Assembly: GCA_028876385.1 (NCBI GenBank)
Contig: JAGWSF010000107.1
Location: 1 to 42,806 of the forward strand
Length of the DNA: 42,806 nucleotides
Source: Acidobacteriota bacterium
Lineage (GTDB): Bacteria; Actinomycetota; Acidimicrobiia; Acidimicrobiales; Palsa-688
Direction of reading: 5' to 3'
This document shows positions 15,801 to 23,549 of this stretch, in pieces. Every line of letters begins with the position of its first letter. Positions within the stretch are counted from its first letter, which is position 1. The position numbers were made by a program, and so were the translations under genes. A model generated the notes under the pieces. That model had not been told where the DNA came from. It did no database searches and was given only the letters and a program-made list of their open reading frames with translations.

Positions 15801-17017
15801 CGGAGCTGGCCGAGCGGACCACGCTGGCGCCCGGACGGGTGGCCTGGGCCCTCGCCGCCCTCGAACTGGAGGGCTTCGTGTTCCAGGGCCGCTACACGCC
15901 AGGGGCCACGGAGGTGCAATACGTCGCCCGTCGGCTCCTGGCCCGCATGCACTCCTACTCTCGCCGCTCCCGGCGGCAGGCGGTCGAGGCCGTCACCGCC
16001 CAGGACTTCATGCGTTTTCTCCTCGAATGGCAGCACGTGGCGCCCGGCACCCAACTGTCCGGTCCCTCGGGTCTGGCCGCGGTCATCGAGCAGCTGCAGG
16101 GCTTCGAGGCGGCCGCCGCGGCGTGGGAATCCGAACTGTTGGCCCGCCGCCTGCTGCGCTACTCGCCTTCCTGGCTCGACTCCATGTGCCACGCCGGCGA
16201 GACCGCCTGGCTGCGGGTGTCGCCGACCAGCTCGGCCCGGCGGCCGGCGCCGACCCGGGCCAGCCCCATCGCCGTGGTATTCCGGGCCGACCTGGGCTGG
16301 CTGGTGGGCCACCGGGACGACGGCGCCGACACCGGCGGGGTGCTGGGCGGCCTGCTGAGCGTCCTTCAGGGCCGGGGCGCGTGCTTCGCGTCGGAGATCG
16401 CCACGGCCGGGGGTTGGCGCGCCGACGAGGTCGAGCAGGCCCTCTGGGAGGGCGTCGGGCGGGGCTTGATCATGTGCGACGGATTCGAGGCCATTCGCGC
16501 CCGTATGGCCGACGGCCCGGCCCCCCTGCGCCGACCCCGCCGCTTCGGTCACGGTTCGAGGGCGGCGATGGGGGGCGCGGCCACCGCGGGGGCGGCCGGT
16601 CGGTGGTCGCTGGTGCCCACCCCCGACGTGTCGGGCCTCGACGCTCACGACCTGGCCGAGACGGTGGCCGAGCAGCTCCTGCAGCGGTGGGGTGTCGTGT
16701 TCCGGGACCTGGCCGTCCACGACGACGTGAGCCTGCCGTGGCGCGAGCTGCAGTGGGCCCTCCGGCGCCTGGAGGACCGGGGACTGATACGCGGCGGCCG
16801 GTTCGTGGCCGGCTTCAGCGGCGAGCAGTACGCCCTGCCCGAGGCCGTTGAGCACCTGGAGCGCACGAGGAGACGTCCCCGGGGCGGGATCCGGGTGACC
16901 GTCAACGCCAGCGACCCGCTCAACCTGGTGGGCCTGGTCGTGCCCGGAGAGACGGTCCCCGCGGTGCGGACCAACCACATCACCTACGAGGACGGGGTAT
17001 ACGTGGGCCATGGGTGA
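12854..17017 (+). CDS. lhr: Lhr-type superfamily 2 DNA helicase
   Basis: A protein of about 1390 residues with full Lhr architecture. RecA-like helicase domains come first: Walker A APTGSGKT near residues 58-65, motif Ia [10 protein letters not shown], DEIH box near 184, motif [11 protein letters not shown], motif V [11 protein letters not shown] and motif VI [17 protein letters not shown]. A winged-helix and Lhr-specific region follows ([26 protein letters not shown], about 675-700). The long C-terminal part (about 870-1390) matches the Lhr C-terminal extension linked to DNA-repair functions, and includes a final HTH/winged-helix stretch. It translocates 3'-5' on single-stranded DNA and acts in DNA repair. 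ATG 12845 is the alternative start. Its 3' end overlaps the PHP gene by 8 nt. Confidence 0.93.
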   Translation: [1387 protein letters not shown]

Positions 17018-18035
17018 ACCCGAAGCGGTGACCGTACTTCGTCGCATCGCCTACCTGCTCGAGCGTCAGCACGCCGACAGCTACCGGGTACGGGCCTTCC
17101 GCCGCGCCGCCGACGCCGTGGCGGCCGCCGAGGAGCACGACCCCGGCCGGCTTCCCGCGCTGCACGCCGCCGGTCGCCTCCGCGACCTGGACGGGGTCGG
17201 GGAGCGCACGGCCGCGGTGATCGCCGAAGTCCTCGATGGGCGGCGCCCGGCCTACCTGACCGAGCTAGAGGCGGTCGCCCCGCCGACGACCACTGGGGCC
17301 GCCGAGGGCTATCTGCAGGCGCTGATCGGGGACTGCCACAGCCACAGCGACTGGTCCGACGGGGGAAGCGACGTCAAGACCATGGCCGAGGCGGCCATGG
17401 CCCTCGGCCACCGGTACCTGGTCCTCACCGACCACAGCCCCCGCCTCACCGTGGCCCACGGGCTCGACGCCGGCCGCCTGGTGGCCCAGCTGGACCTCGT
17501 GGGGCGCCTCAACGAGGAGTTGGCGCCGTTCCGCATCCTCACCGGCATCGAGGTGGACATCCTCGAGGACGGCGGACTGGACCAGGACCTCGGCCTGCTC
17601 GCCGACCTCGACGTGGTGGTCGCCAGCGTCCACTCCAAGCTGTCGATGGACCAGGCCTCGATGACCCGTCGCATGCTCGCCGCCATAGAGAGTCCCCACA
17701 CCGACATCCTCGGGCACTGCACCGGGCGCAAGATCGTGGGCCGGGGCCGCCTCCCCTCGACGTTCGACGCCGGGGCGGTCTTCGGAGCCTGCGCTTCGAC
17801 GGGGACCGCGGTGGAGATCAACTCCCGTCCGGAGCGGCGCGACCCACCGCACGACCTGCTGGTGCAGGCGGTTGACGCCGGATGCCTGTTCAGCATCGAC
17901 ACCGACGCCCACGCCCCAGGTCAGCTCGAGTGGCTGTGGATGGGATGCGAGCAGGCCGCCGAGGCCTCGGTGCCGGTGGAGAGGATCGTCAACAGCTGGG
18001 ACGTCGATCGGCTGCTGGCCTGGGCCGACCGGTGA
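17010..18035 (+). CDS. Helix-hairpin-helix + PHP domain protein (PolX-like without polymerase domain)
   Basis: A 341-residue protein. The N-terminal about 90 residues match the helix-hairpin-helix region of PolX family DNA polymerases (AYLLERQHADSYRVRAFRRAADAV... LRDLDGVGERTAAVIAEVLDG). Residues about 105-335 are a PHP metal-dependent phosphoesterase domain: DCHSHSDWSDGG, VLTDHSPR, GIEVDILEDG, ASVHSKL, DILGHCTGR and the final SIDTDAH supply the His/Asp/Glu metal ligands. The nucleotidyltransferase (polymerase) domain of full PolX is absent. Probable 3'-5' exonuclease or phosphatase in repair. It overlaps lhr upstream and the P450 gene downstream, suggesting co-translation with the helicase. 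Confidence 0.88.
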   Translation: MGEPEAVTVLRRIAYLLERQHADSYRVRAFRRAADAVAAAEEHDPGRLPALHAAGRLRDLDGVGERTAAVIAEVLDGRRPAYLTELEAVAPPTTTGAAEGYLQALIGDCHSHSDWSDGGSDVKTMAEAAMALGHRYLVLTDHSPRLTVAHGLDAGRLVAQLDLVGRLNEELAPFRILTGIEVDILEDGGLDQDLGLLADLDVVVASVHSKLSMDQASMTRRMLAAIESPHTDILGHCTGRKIVGRGRLPSTFDAGAVFGACASTGTAVEINSRPERRDPPHDLLVQAVDAGCLFSIDTDAHAPGQLEWLWMGCEQAAEASVPVERIVNSWDVDRLLAWADR

Positions 18036-19363
18036 CCGCCGGCTCGGGCCGGCCGGTGGCGTCGGCGCCGTGGCCGCCGGGGTCGCGACTGCCGTGGCCC
18101 CTCCAGATCCCCCTGTTCCTGGCCGGCCCGCGATGGCAGTCGGTGTGGGCGCGCCGCTACGGCGACCGTTTCACCGTGCGCCTCGGCCCGTTCGGGAACT
18201 ACATCTACCTGGCCGACCCCGGCGAGATCCGGGGGGTGTTCCAAAGCGACGACGCCGTGCTCCACGCCGGGCAGGCCAACGCCGCCGTGCTCGGAGCCGT
18301 CCTCGGCCCGAGCTCCCTCCTGGTCCTCGACGAGGACGAGCACCGCAGGCGCAGGAAGATGATGGCCGCCTCCCTGCAGCGGGCCGCCGTCGAGCGCCTC
18401 GTTCCCCTCATGGAGGAAATCGCCGGGGTCGCCGTCGGGCGGTGGCCCGAGGGTCGAACCTTCCCGGTGTTACCCCAGATGCGGGCCATCACCCTCGAGG
18501 TCATCCTGCAGGCGGCCATCGGCGTGACCGATCCGGCCCGGCGGGGTGCCCTGCGGCGGGCCCTGCTCGTGCTGAGCGACATCCCGCTGTGGCGGATGGC
18601 CCAGTTCGCCGTGCCGTCCCTGCGGACCCACCGCCCGTGGCGGAGTTTCTGGGACGGTTGGACGGTGGCCGACGGCCTGCTGCGCGACGAGGTGCGCCGG
18701 GCCGTCGCCGACCCGGACCTGGACCGCCGCCCCGATGTCCTGGCGGTGCTGGTCCGGGCCCGCGACGAGGACGGGTCGGCGATGACCGAGGACGAACTGG
18801 TGGACCAGTTGCGCACCCTCCTGCTGGCCGGCCATGAGACCACGGCCACCGCCCTGGCCTGGACCCTGGAGCGCCTGGTACGACACCGCGACGTGCTCGA
18901 GCGGGCCACCGGCGCGGCGCGCTCAGGGGACCTCGACTACCTCGACGCGGTCGTCGCCGAGACCCTGCGCTGCCGTCCCGTCATCGCCGACGTGGCCCGC
19001 GTCGTGGTGTCGGGCTACCGCCTCGGTGACCACACCGTCCCGCCCGGCACGTTCTTGAACCCGGCCATCGCCCTGGTGCACCGCTCGGCGGCCGCCTACC
19101 CCCGACCCGACCGCTTCGACCCACAGCGCTTCGTCGGGCACCGTCCCGACCCCTCGGTGTGGCTACCGTTCGGAGGCGGAAACCGTCGCTGCCTGGGGGC
19201 GTCCTTGGCGACCACCGAGATGCGGGTGGTGCTCGCCGCGGTGCTGCGTGGTACCGACCTGGCGTGGACCGCGCAGCGGGGGGAGCGGGCACGCATCCGC
19301 CACGTCACCCTGGTGCCCCACCGCGGCGCCCGGATCCGGATCACGGGGCGCGCCGGGGGCTGA
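18032..19363 (+). CDS. Cytochrome P450 monooxygenase
   Basis: A 443-residue soluble P450. The I-helix oxygen-activation motif is LLLAGHETTATAL, the K-helix motif is AETLRCR (ExxR), and the meander/heme-binding signature is FGGGNRRCLGASLA with the axial thiolate Cys387. No transmembrane anchor is present. The start is GTG 18032, overlapping the preceding TGA as GTGA; the longer frame from 17882 lies inside the PHP gene and is rejected. Class I bacterial P450s need ferredoxin and reductase partners, none of which are adjacent. Substrate unknown; its place after a repair gene pair is probably co-transcription rather than shared pathway. Confidence 0.93.
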   Translation: MTAGSGRPVASAPWPPGSRLPWPLQIPLFLAGPRWQSVWARRYGDRFTVRLGPFGNYIYLADPGEIRGVFQSDDAVLHAGQANAAVLGAVLGPSSLLVLDEDEHRRRRKMMAASLQRAAVERLVPLMEEIAGVAVGRWPEGRTFPVLPQMRAITLEVILQAAIGVTDPARRGALRRALLVLSDIPLWRMAQFAVPSLRTHRPWRSFWDGWTVADGLLRDEVRRAVADPDLDRRPDVLAVLVRARDEDGSAMTEDELVDQLRTLLLAGHETTATALAWTLERLVRHRDVLERATGAARSGDLDYLDAVVAETLRCRPVIADVARVVVSGYRLGDHTVPPGTFLNPAIALVHRSAAAYPRPDRFDPQRFVGHRPDPSVWLPFGGGNRRCLGASLATTEMRVVLAAVLRGTDLAWTAQRGERARIRHVTLVPHRGARIRITGRAGG

Positions 19364-19388
19364 GCGGGCAGCCGAGGGGAGCGGCGAA

Positions 19389-19441
19389 GGGGAGAGGACG
19401 GGAGGAGGGGAGAGGACGGGAGGAGGGGAGAGGACGGGCGG
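19389..19441. repeat. 18-bp tandem repeat, about 2.9 copies
   Basis: The purine-rich unit GGGGAGAGGACGGGAGGA repeats at 19389, 19407 and 19425; the last copy has one substitution (GGGCGG). It lies between the 3' ends of the P450 gene and the convergent bsaP. The strand asymmetry (G/A on plus) could form a structured or slippage-prone tract; a simple variable-number repeat is likely. Confidence 0.85.
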
Positions 19442-19466
19442 GAGAGGGCGAACGGCGGATGGATTT

Positions 19467-19682
19467 TTACGACGGCTTGCGTGGGTGATGGGTCGACGGG
19501 GCCGCCCCCGCTCCCACCTCGCCGTGGTCCCGGCAGCGGGCCCGCCACCCGGCCGGGGTGACCACGACGCGCATCCGCCGCCCGCAGCTCCCGCAGTAGC
19601 GGGGCGGCTCGAACCGGCCGGTGCACTGGCCGCCCCGGGGGCACTCGGCGGTGCCGCGACCGCAACCGCTGCAGAAGCTCAC
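19467..19682 (-). CDS. bsaP: Biotin synthase auxiliary protein (BsaP-like)
   Basis: A 71-residue cysteine-rich protein starting with GTG 9 nt after bioB. Four cysteines lie at 4, 7, 14 and 20 (CSGCGRG...C...C) and three more at about 30, 33 and 49 in [29 protein letters not shown]. The latter segment is the hallmark I recall for the mycobacterial small protein encoded next to bioB, reported to bind a cluster and support biotin synthase turnover. The position directly downstream of bioB agrees. It may help rebuild or protect the auxiliary iron-sulfur cluster consumed as sulfur donor (known for the family, not shown here). Confidence 0.8.
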   Translation of the reverse strand: MSFCSGCGRGTAECPRGGQCTGRFEPPRYCGSCGRRMRVVVTPAGWRARCRDHGEVGAGAAPSTHHPRKPS

Positions 19683-19691
19683 GGGTGGGGC

Positions 19692-20747
19692 TCAGATCAC
19701 CTTGGACAGAGCGCCGATGGGCATGCGCAGGTCCTCCAGCATGGTGAGATCCTCCTGGGGGTCGCGCCCGAGGGTCGTCAGGTAGTTGCCCACGATCAAG
19801 GCGTTGATGCCGCCGGTCAGCCCGAGGGCCTGCAGCTCACCGAGGGTGATCTCGCGGCCGCCGGCGTAGCGCAGGATGACGTCGGGCAGGCCGAGGCGGA
19901 ACAGGGCGATCCACCGGAGCGCCTCGAGAGCCCCGACCGGCTTGCGGATCATGAGGGGGGTTCCCGGGCGGGGATCGAGGAAGTTGACCGGGACCTCGTC
20001 GGGCTCGAGTTCGGCGAGCTGGCCGATCAGCTCCAGCCGCTGGGCGTCGGTCTCTCCCATGCCCAGAAGGACCCCGCAGCACAGCTCCATGCCCACCGCC
20101 CGGACCAGCTCACAGGTGTCCCGGCGCTCCTCCCAGGTGTGGGTGGTGACCACCTGGGGGAAGAAGGAGCGGGCCGTCTCGAGGTTGTGGTTGTAGCGGT
20201 GCACCCCGCCCTCGGCCAACCGCCGGGCCTGCTCGTCGGAGAGGATGCCGGCCGAAACAGCCACATTGAGGCCCGTCTCGGCGGCCACGATCGGGACCAG
20301 ATCGAGGAGGCGCTGCATGGTGCGCTCGTCGGGGCCGCGCACCGCCAGCACGATGCAGAACTCGCTGGCCCCGAGCTGGGCGGTCTGGCGGGCCGCCTCG
20401 AGCACCTCCTCGGTGTCGAGGAAGGGGGTGGCCAGCACCGGCGTGTCGAAGCGGGACGACTGGGCGCAGAAGTGGCAGTCCTCGGGGCAGCCCCCGGTCT
20501 TGGCCGACAGGATTCCCTCCACCTCGACGGTGTCGCCGCACCAGGCCAGGCGCACCTCGTGAGCCAGGGAGGCCAGGGACGGCACGTAGGCGTCGGGGAT
20601 GACGGACAGAGCGGCGAGCAGGTCGGAGGGCAGGCGCTCATGGTCGGTCAGCAGCCGCTGCCGGGCGGTCCCGATCAGCTCCAGGGGAGCGTCGGCACTG
20701 GCCTGGCCACCGGCGAAAGTGGCGATTTCGGTCTTGGCGGGGGGCAC
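19692..20747 (-). CDS. bioB: Biotin synthase
   Basis: A 351-residue radical SAM enzyme that inserts sulfur into dethiobiotin to make biotin, the last step of the pathway. The radical SAM cluster motif is C87-x3-C91-x2-C94 in GGCPEDCHFC. Ligands of the second cluster are expected among CIV, CC and the later Arg of ILRYAGGRE. YNHNLET, GMGET and VNFLDPRPGTP are further BioB signatures. Length is normal for the family. The start GTG at 20747 lies 8 nt from a TACCAT -10 box and has no ribosome binding site. Operon: bioB-bsaP, divergent from bioA-bioD. Confidence 0.97.
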   Translation of the reverse strand: MPPAKTEIATFAGGQASADAPLELIGTARQRLLTDHERLPSDLLAALSVIPDAYVPSLASLAHEVRLAWCGDTVEVEGILSAKTGGCPEDCHFCAQSSRFDTPVLATPFLDTEEVLEAARQTAQLGASEFCIVLAVRGPDERTMQRLLDLVPIVAAETGLNVAVSAGILSDEQARRLAEGGVHRYNHNLETARSFFPQVVTTHTWEERRDTCELVRAVGMELCCGVLLGMGETDAQRLELIGQLAELEPDEVPVNFLDPRPGTPLMIRKPVGALEALRWIALFRLGLPDVILRYAGGREITLGELQALGLTGGINALIVGNYLTTLGRDPQEDLTMLEDLRMPIGALSKVI

Positions 20748-20769
20748 GGGCCGTTATGGTACGTGACCC
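20748..20769. promoter_or_regulatory. Compact divergent leaderless promoter between bioB and bioA
   Basis: Only 22 bp separate the two GTG starts. A TATGGT (20755-20760, plus) and TACCAT (20761-20756, minus) overlap almost completely, each 8-9 nt from its start codon, so both mRNAs would be leaderless and a polymerase on one side would exclude the other. CACGGG/CCCGTG flank the interval as an inverted repeat that includes both start codons. No known biotin-repressor operator was recognised. Confidence 0.5.
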
Positions 20770-22062
20770 GTGAGTGCGACAGCTTGGGTGGAACGCGATC
20801 GCCGGCGGGTTTGGCACGGCTTCACCCAGATGGCGGCCTACGCCGACAACCGGCCGGTGATGGTGGAGCGGGCCGAGGGCCGGGAGCTGATCGACGTCGA
20901 CGGGCGCCGGTACCTCGATGCCATATCGTCGCTGTGGGTGAACACCCTCGGCCACCGGGTACCCGAACTCGACCAGGCCCTGCGCGACCAGGTGGACCGG
21001 GTGTCGCACAGCACCCTGCTCGGCAACGGCAACACCGCGGTGGTGGAGTTGGCCGAGGCCTTGGCGCCGATCGTGCCCGTCGACGACGCCCGGTTCCTCT
21101 TCGCCTCCGACGGCGCCGCCGCCGTGGAGCAGGCCCTGAAGGTGGCGTTTCAGTACTGGTGGAACCGCGGTGAGCGCGGCCGGGACCGCTACCTGGTGCT
21201 CGGCGACGCCTACCACGGCGACACCGTCGGCTCCCTCAGCCTCGGCGACGGAGGGTTCGGCACCGACCTGTTCGACCCGCTCCGGTTCCCCGGCACCGTC
21301 CGGACCCCGGGATACCGCCATGCGGGCTGGCTCGAGCAGGCGTTGGCCGCCCTGACCGAGAGCGCCGGGAGCTTGGCCGCGGTGGTGCTGGAGCCGGTCG
21401 TGCAGGGAGCGGCGGGTATGTACGTGGCCCGCCCGCCGGACGTCGCCGCCTTGGTCTCGGCGGCCCAGCGGGCCGGGGTGCTGGTGATCTGCGACGAGGT
21501 GGCTACCGGTTTCGGCCGCACCGGGACCATGTTCGCGTCGGAGCTGTGCGGGGTCCGCCCCGACATCATGTGCATCGGCAAGGGCCTGGCCGGCGGCTAC
21601 CTGCCGATCTCGGCGACGGTGGCCTCCGGCCCGGTCGCCGCCGCGTTCGAGGGGGACGACCTCGGGGAGCGCACGCTCTACCACGGCCACTCCTTCGGGG
21701 GAAACGCGCTCGCCGCGGCGGTAGCCCTCCGTCATCTCTCGCTGTTCGAGGAGTGGAAGGTCCTCGACCACGTGGCGGGGCGCGCCGAGCAGTTGGGCCG
21801 ACTGCTGGACGCCCGGGTCGTCGGTCACCCGGCCGTGGCCGAAGTGCGCCGGTGCGGCCTGATGGTGGGGGTGGAGCTGGCCCCTCCCCGACCCGGGCTG
21901 CGGTGGGGTCGTCGGGTGTGCGCAGCGGCGGTCGAGGCGGGGGTCCTGCTGCGCCCCCTCGGCGACGTGGTGGTGCTGATGCCCATCCTGACCTCCACTG
22001 CGGAAGAGATCGATCGCATGGTGGGCGCCTTGGCCGGCGGCCTCGACACGGTGGGCCCTTGA
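20770..22062 (+). CDS. bioA: Adenosylmethionine-8-amino-7-oxononanoate aminotransferase
   Basis: A 430-residue class III PLP aminotransferase converting KAPA to DAPA with SAM as amino donor. Visible are WV near the N-terminus (SSLWVNTLGHR), FASDGAAAVEQALK, YHGDTVGSLSLG, the PLP-phosphate-pairing Asp in VICDEVATGFGRTG, the Schiff-base Lys271 in GKGLAGGYLP, and LYHGHSFGGNALAAA. Y in YHGDT and the SLWVN Trp are BioA features rather than of general omega-aminotransferases. GTG start, leaderless. Its stop overlaps the TTG start of bioD. Confidence 0.96.
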   Translation: MSATAWVERDRRRVWHGFTQMAAYADNRPVMVERAEGRELIDVDGRRYLDAISSLWVNTLGHRVPELDQALRDQVDRVSHSTLLGNGNTAVVELAEALAPIVPVDDARFLFASDGAAAVEQALKVAFQYWWNRGERGRDRYLVLGDAYHGDTVGSLSLGDGGFGTDLFDPLRFPGTVRTPGYRHAGWLEQALAALTESAGSLAAVVLEPVVQGAAGMYVARPPDVAALVSAAQRAGVLVICDEVATGFGRTGTMFASELCGVRPDIMCIGKGLAGGYLPISATVASGPVAAAFEGDDLGERTLYHGHSFGGNALAAAVALRHLSLFEEWKVLDHVAGRAEQLGRLLDARVVGHPAVAEVRRCGLMVGVELAPPRPGLRWGRRVCAAAVEAGVLLRPLGDVVVLMPILTSTAEEIDRMVGALAGGLDTVGP

Positions 22063-22700
22063 CCCGGCCCGACCGCCTGGCCGTGGTCACCGGCACGGCG
22101 ACCGAGGTGGGCAAGACGTGGGTGGGGGCCGCCGTGCTGACGGCGGGTCGCCGGCGGGGTCTGCGGGTGGCCGCCCGCAAACCGCTGCAGTCCTACTCGC
22201 CCGGCGAGCACCCGCTCGACTCGGAGGTCCTGGCCGCGGCCAGCGGGGAGCCCGAGGAACTGGTCTGCCCGCAGGGATGGAGGTACGCCGCCCCGATGGC
22301 TCCGCCCATGGCCGCCGCCGCCCTCGGTCGGCCGGTGCCCTCGTTGGAGGCGCTCGCCGCGTTCGTCGAACGCAGCTGGCCGCAAGGGGGATGCGACCTG
22401 GCCATCGTCGAAGGCGCCGGCGGGGTGGCCTCACCCCTCGGCGCCGACGCATCGACCGCCGACCTGGTCCAGCGGCTCGCCCCCGACGCCGTGGTCCTGG
22501 TCGCCGATGCCTCCCTCGGGGTCATCAACGCGGTGCGCCTCAGCGTGGCCGCCCTCGGTCCCCGCCGGGTGATCGTCCACCTCAACCGCTACCAACCGGC
22601 CGACGACCTGCACCGTCGCAACCTGGCCTGGCTGTCCGAGGTGGACCGCCTCGACGTGACGACAGACGTGGAGCAACTGCTCAGCCGGGTCGTGGGGTGA
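22059..22700 (+). CDS. bioD: Dethiobiotin synthetase
   Basis: A 213-residue ATP-dependent carboxylase closing the ureido ring of DAPA to give dethiobiotin. The P-loop GTATEVGKTWVGAA starts near residue 10. RKPLQSY carries the catalytic Lys, and VEGAGGVASPLG is the second conserved motif that binds Mg and substrate. VLVADASLGVINAVRL and VHLNRY follow. Start: TTG 22059 overlapping the bioA stop (TTGA), placing the P-loop at the usual distance from the N-terminus. Slightly short but complete. Confidence 0.95.
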   Translation: MTRPDRLAVVTGTATEVGKTWVGAAVLTAGRRRGLRVAARKPLQSYSPGEHPLDSEVLAAASGEPEELVCPQGWRYAAPMAPPMAAAALGRPVPSLEALAAFVERSWPQGGCDLAIVEGAGGVASPLGADASTADLVQRLAPDAVVLVADASLGVINAVRLSVAALGPRRVIVHLNRYQPADDLHRRNLAWLSEVDRLDVTTDVEQLLSRVVG

Positions 22701-22763
22701 GCGGCCGACGGGACGCCCCGGCGATAGGCCGCCCATCGGGCCGGGTATTAGCCTGACGGGACC

Positions 22764-23549
22764 ATGAAGGCGCCTGTTTCCTCGTCACCCGGCCGTCCGT
22801 GGCGCGACCGGGCGGTGGACCTGGCCAATGAGGCGGGGGCGCGGATCCTGCACGGGCTGGAGCGCCTGGTGGTCCGGTCCTCGCTGGTGCCGACGACGCC
22901 TTTCCTGCCGGCGACCACCTTCGACTGGGTGCCCCGCCTCGAAGCCGAATGGCGGGCCATCCGAGCCGAGCTCGACGAGGTGATGGCGTTTCGCGACGAG
23001 CTGCCCAACTTCCAGGACATCTCCATCGACCAGGCTTCCATAACCGACGACGACGGCTGGAAGACCTACTTCTTCTTCGCCTACGGCTTCCGTTCCGAGG
23101 CCAACTGCGCCCGCTGCCCGACGACGGCCGCCCTGCTCGACTCCGTTCCCGGTATCACCACGGCGTTCTTCTCCATCCTCTCGCCCGGCAAGCACATACC
23201 CGAGCACCGGGGCCCGTGGCGAGGCGTGATCCGCTACCACCTCGCCCTCACCGTCCCCGAACCGGCCGACGCCGCCGGTATCGAAGTGGGCGGGGAACGG
23301 GCCCATTGGAAGGAGGGCTCGAGCCTGCTCTTCGACGACGGCTACGAGCACCGGGCCTGGAACGACACCGACGGCGTCCGGGTGGTCCTGTTCGTCGATG
23401 TCGTCCGCCCGCTGCGGGCGCCCATGGACCAGGTCAACCGGGCCCTCATCTGGGCCATCGGACACTCCCCGTTCATCCAGGACTCCCGGCAACGCCACGA
23501 GGTCTGGGAGGAGCGCTTCGAGGCTCGGCGCGTCGGCGGCCGCCGATGA
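22764..23549 (+). CDS. Aspartyl/asparaginyl beta-hydroxylase (LpxO-like) Fe(II)/2-oxoglutarate oxygenase
   Basis: A 261-residue oxygenase. The catalytic core lies at residues 125-215: ILSPGKHIPEHRGPWRGVIRYHLALTVP gives the first His ligand and the Arg that binds 2-oxoglutarate, and LLFDDGYEHRAWNDTDGVRVVLFVDVVRP gives the distal His. In this family Fe is often held by two His. In Gram-negatives the LpxO branch hydroxylates acyl chains of lipid A; here there is no lipid A, so a different acyl or protein substrate is likely. A TAGCCT -10-like box lies 10 nt before the ATG. Its stop overlaps the next gene (ATGA), tying it to the alpha-oxoamine synthase. Confidence 0.82.
   Translation: MKAPVSSSPGRPWRDRAVDLANEAGARILHGLERLVVRSSLVPTTPFLPATTFDWVPRLEAEWRAIRAELDEVMAFRDELPNFQDISIDQASITDDDGWKTYFFFAYGFRSEANCARCPTTAALLDSVPGITTAFFSILSPGKHIPEHRGPWRGVIRYHLALTVPEPADAAGIEVGGERAHWKEGSSLLFDDGYEHRAWNDTDGVRVVLFVDVVRPLRAPMDQVNRALIWAIGHSPFIQDSRQRHEVWEERFEARRVGGRR

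Noticed and set aside
14612..17047. Long antisense open frame of 811 codons opposite lhr (also 36349-37986, 33628-35034, 23342-24706 minus)
   Set aside because: High-GC shadow frames: no family resemblance, low-complexity composition, no start signals, and fully covered by well-recognised genes on the other strand.
17882..18031. N-terminal extension of the P450 into the PHP gene
   Set aside because: The extension is the PHP coding sequence in another frame; the GTGA overlap at 18032 gives a normal P450 length.
19389..19441. CRISPR array
   Set aside because: Units are contiguous with no unique spacers and not palindromic; no cas genes nearby.
19248..21173. Plus-strand 641-codon frame across bsaP and bioB
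   Set aside because: Antisense to clear bioB and bsaP motifs; the sequence is Gly/Ala/Arg-rich filler.
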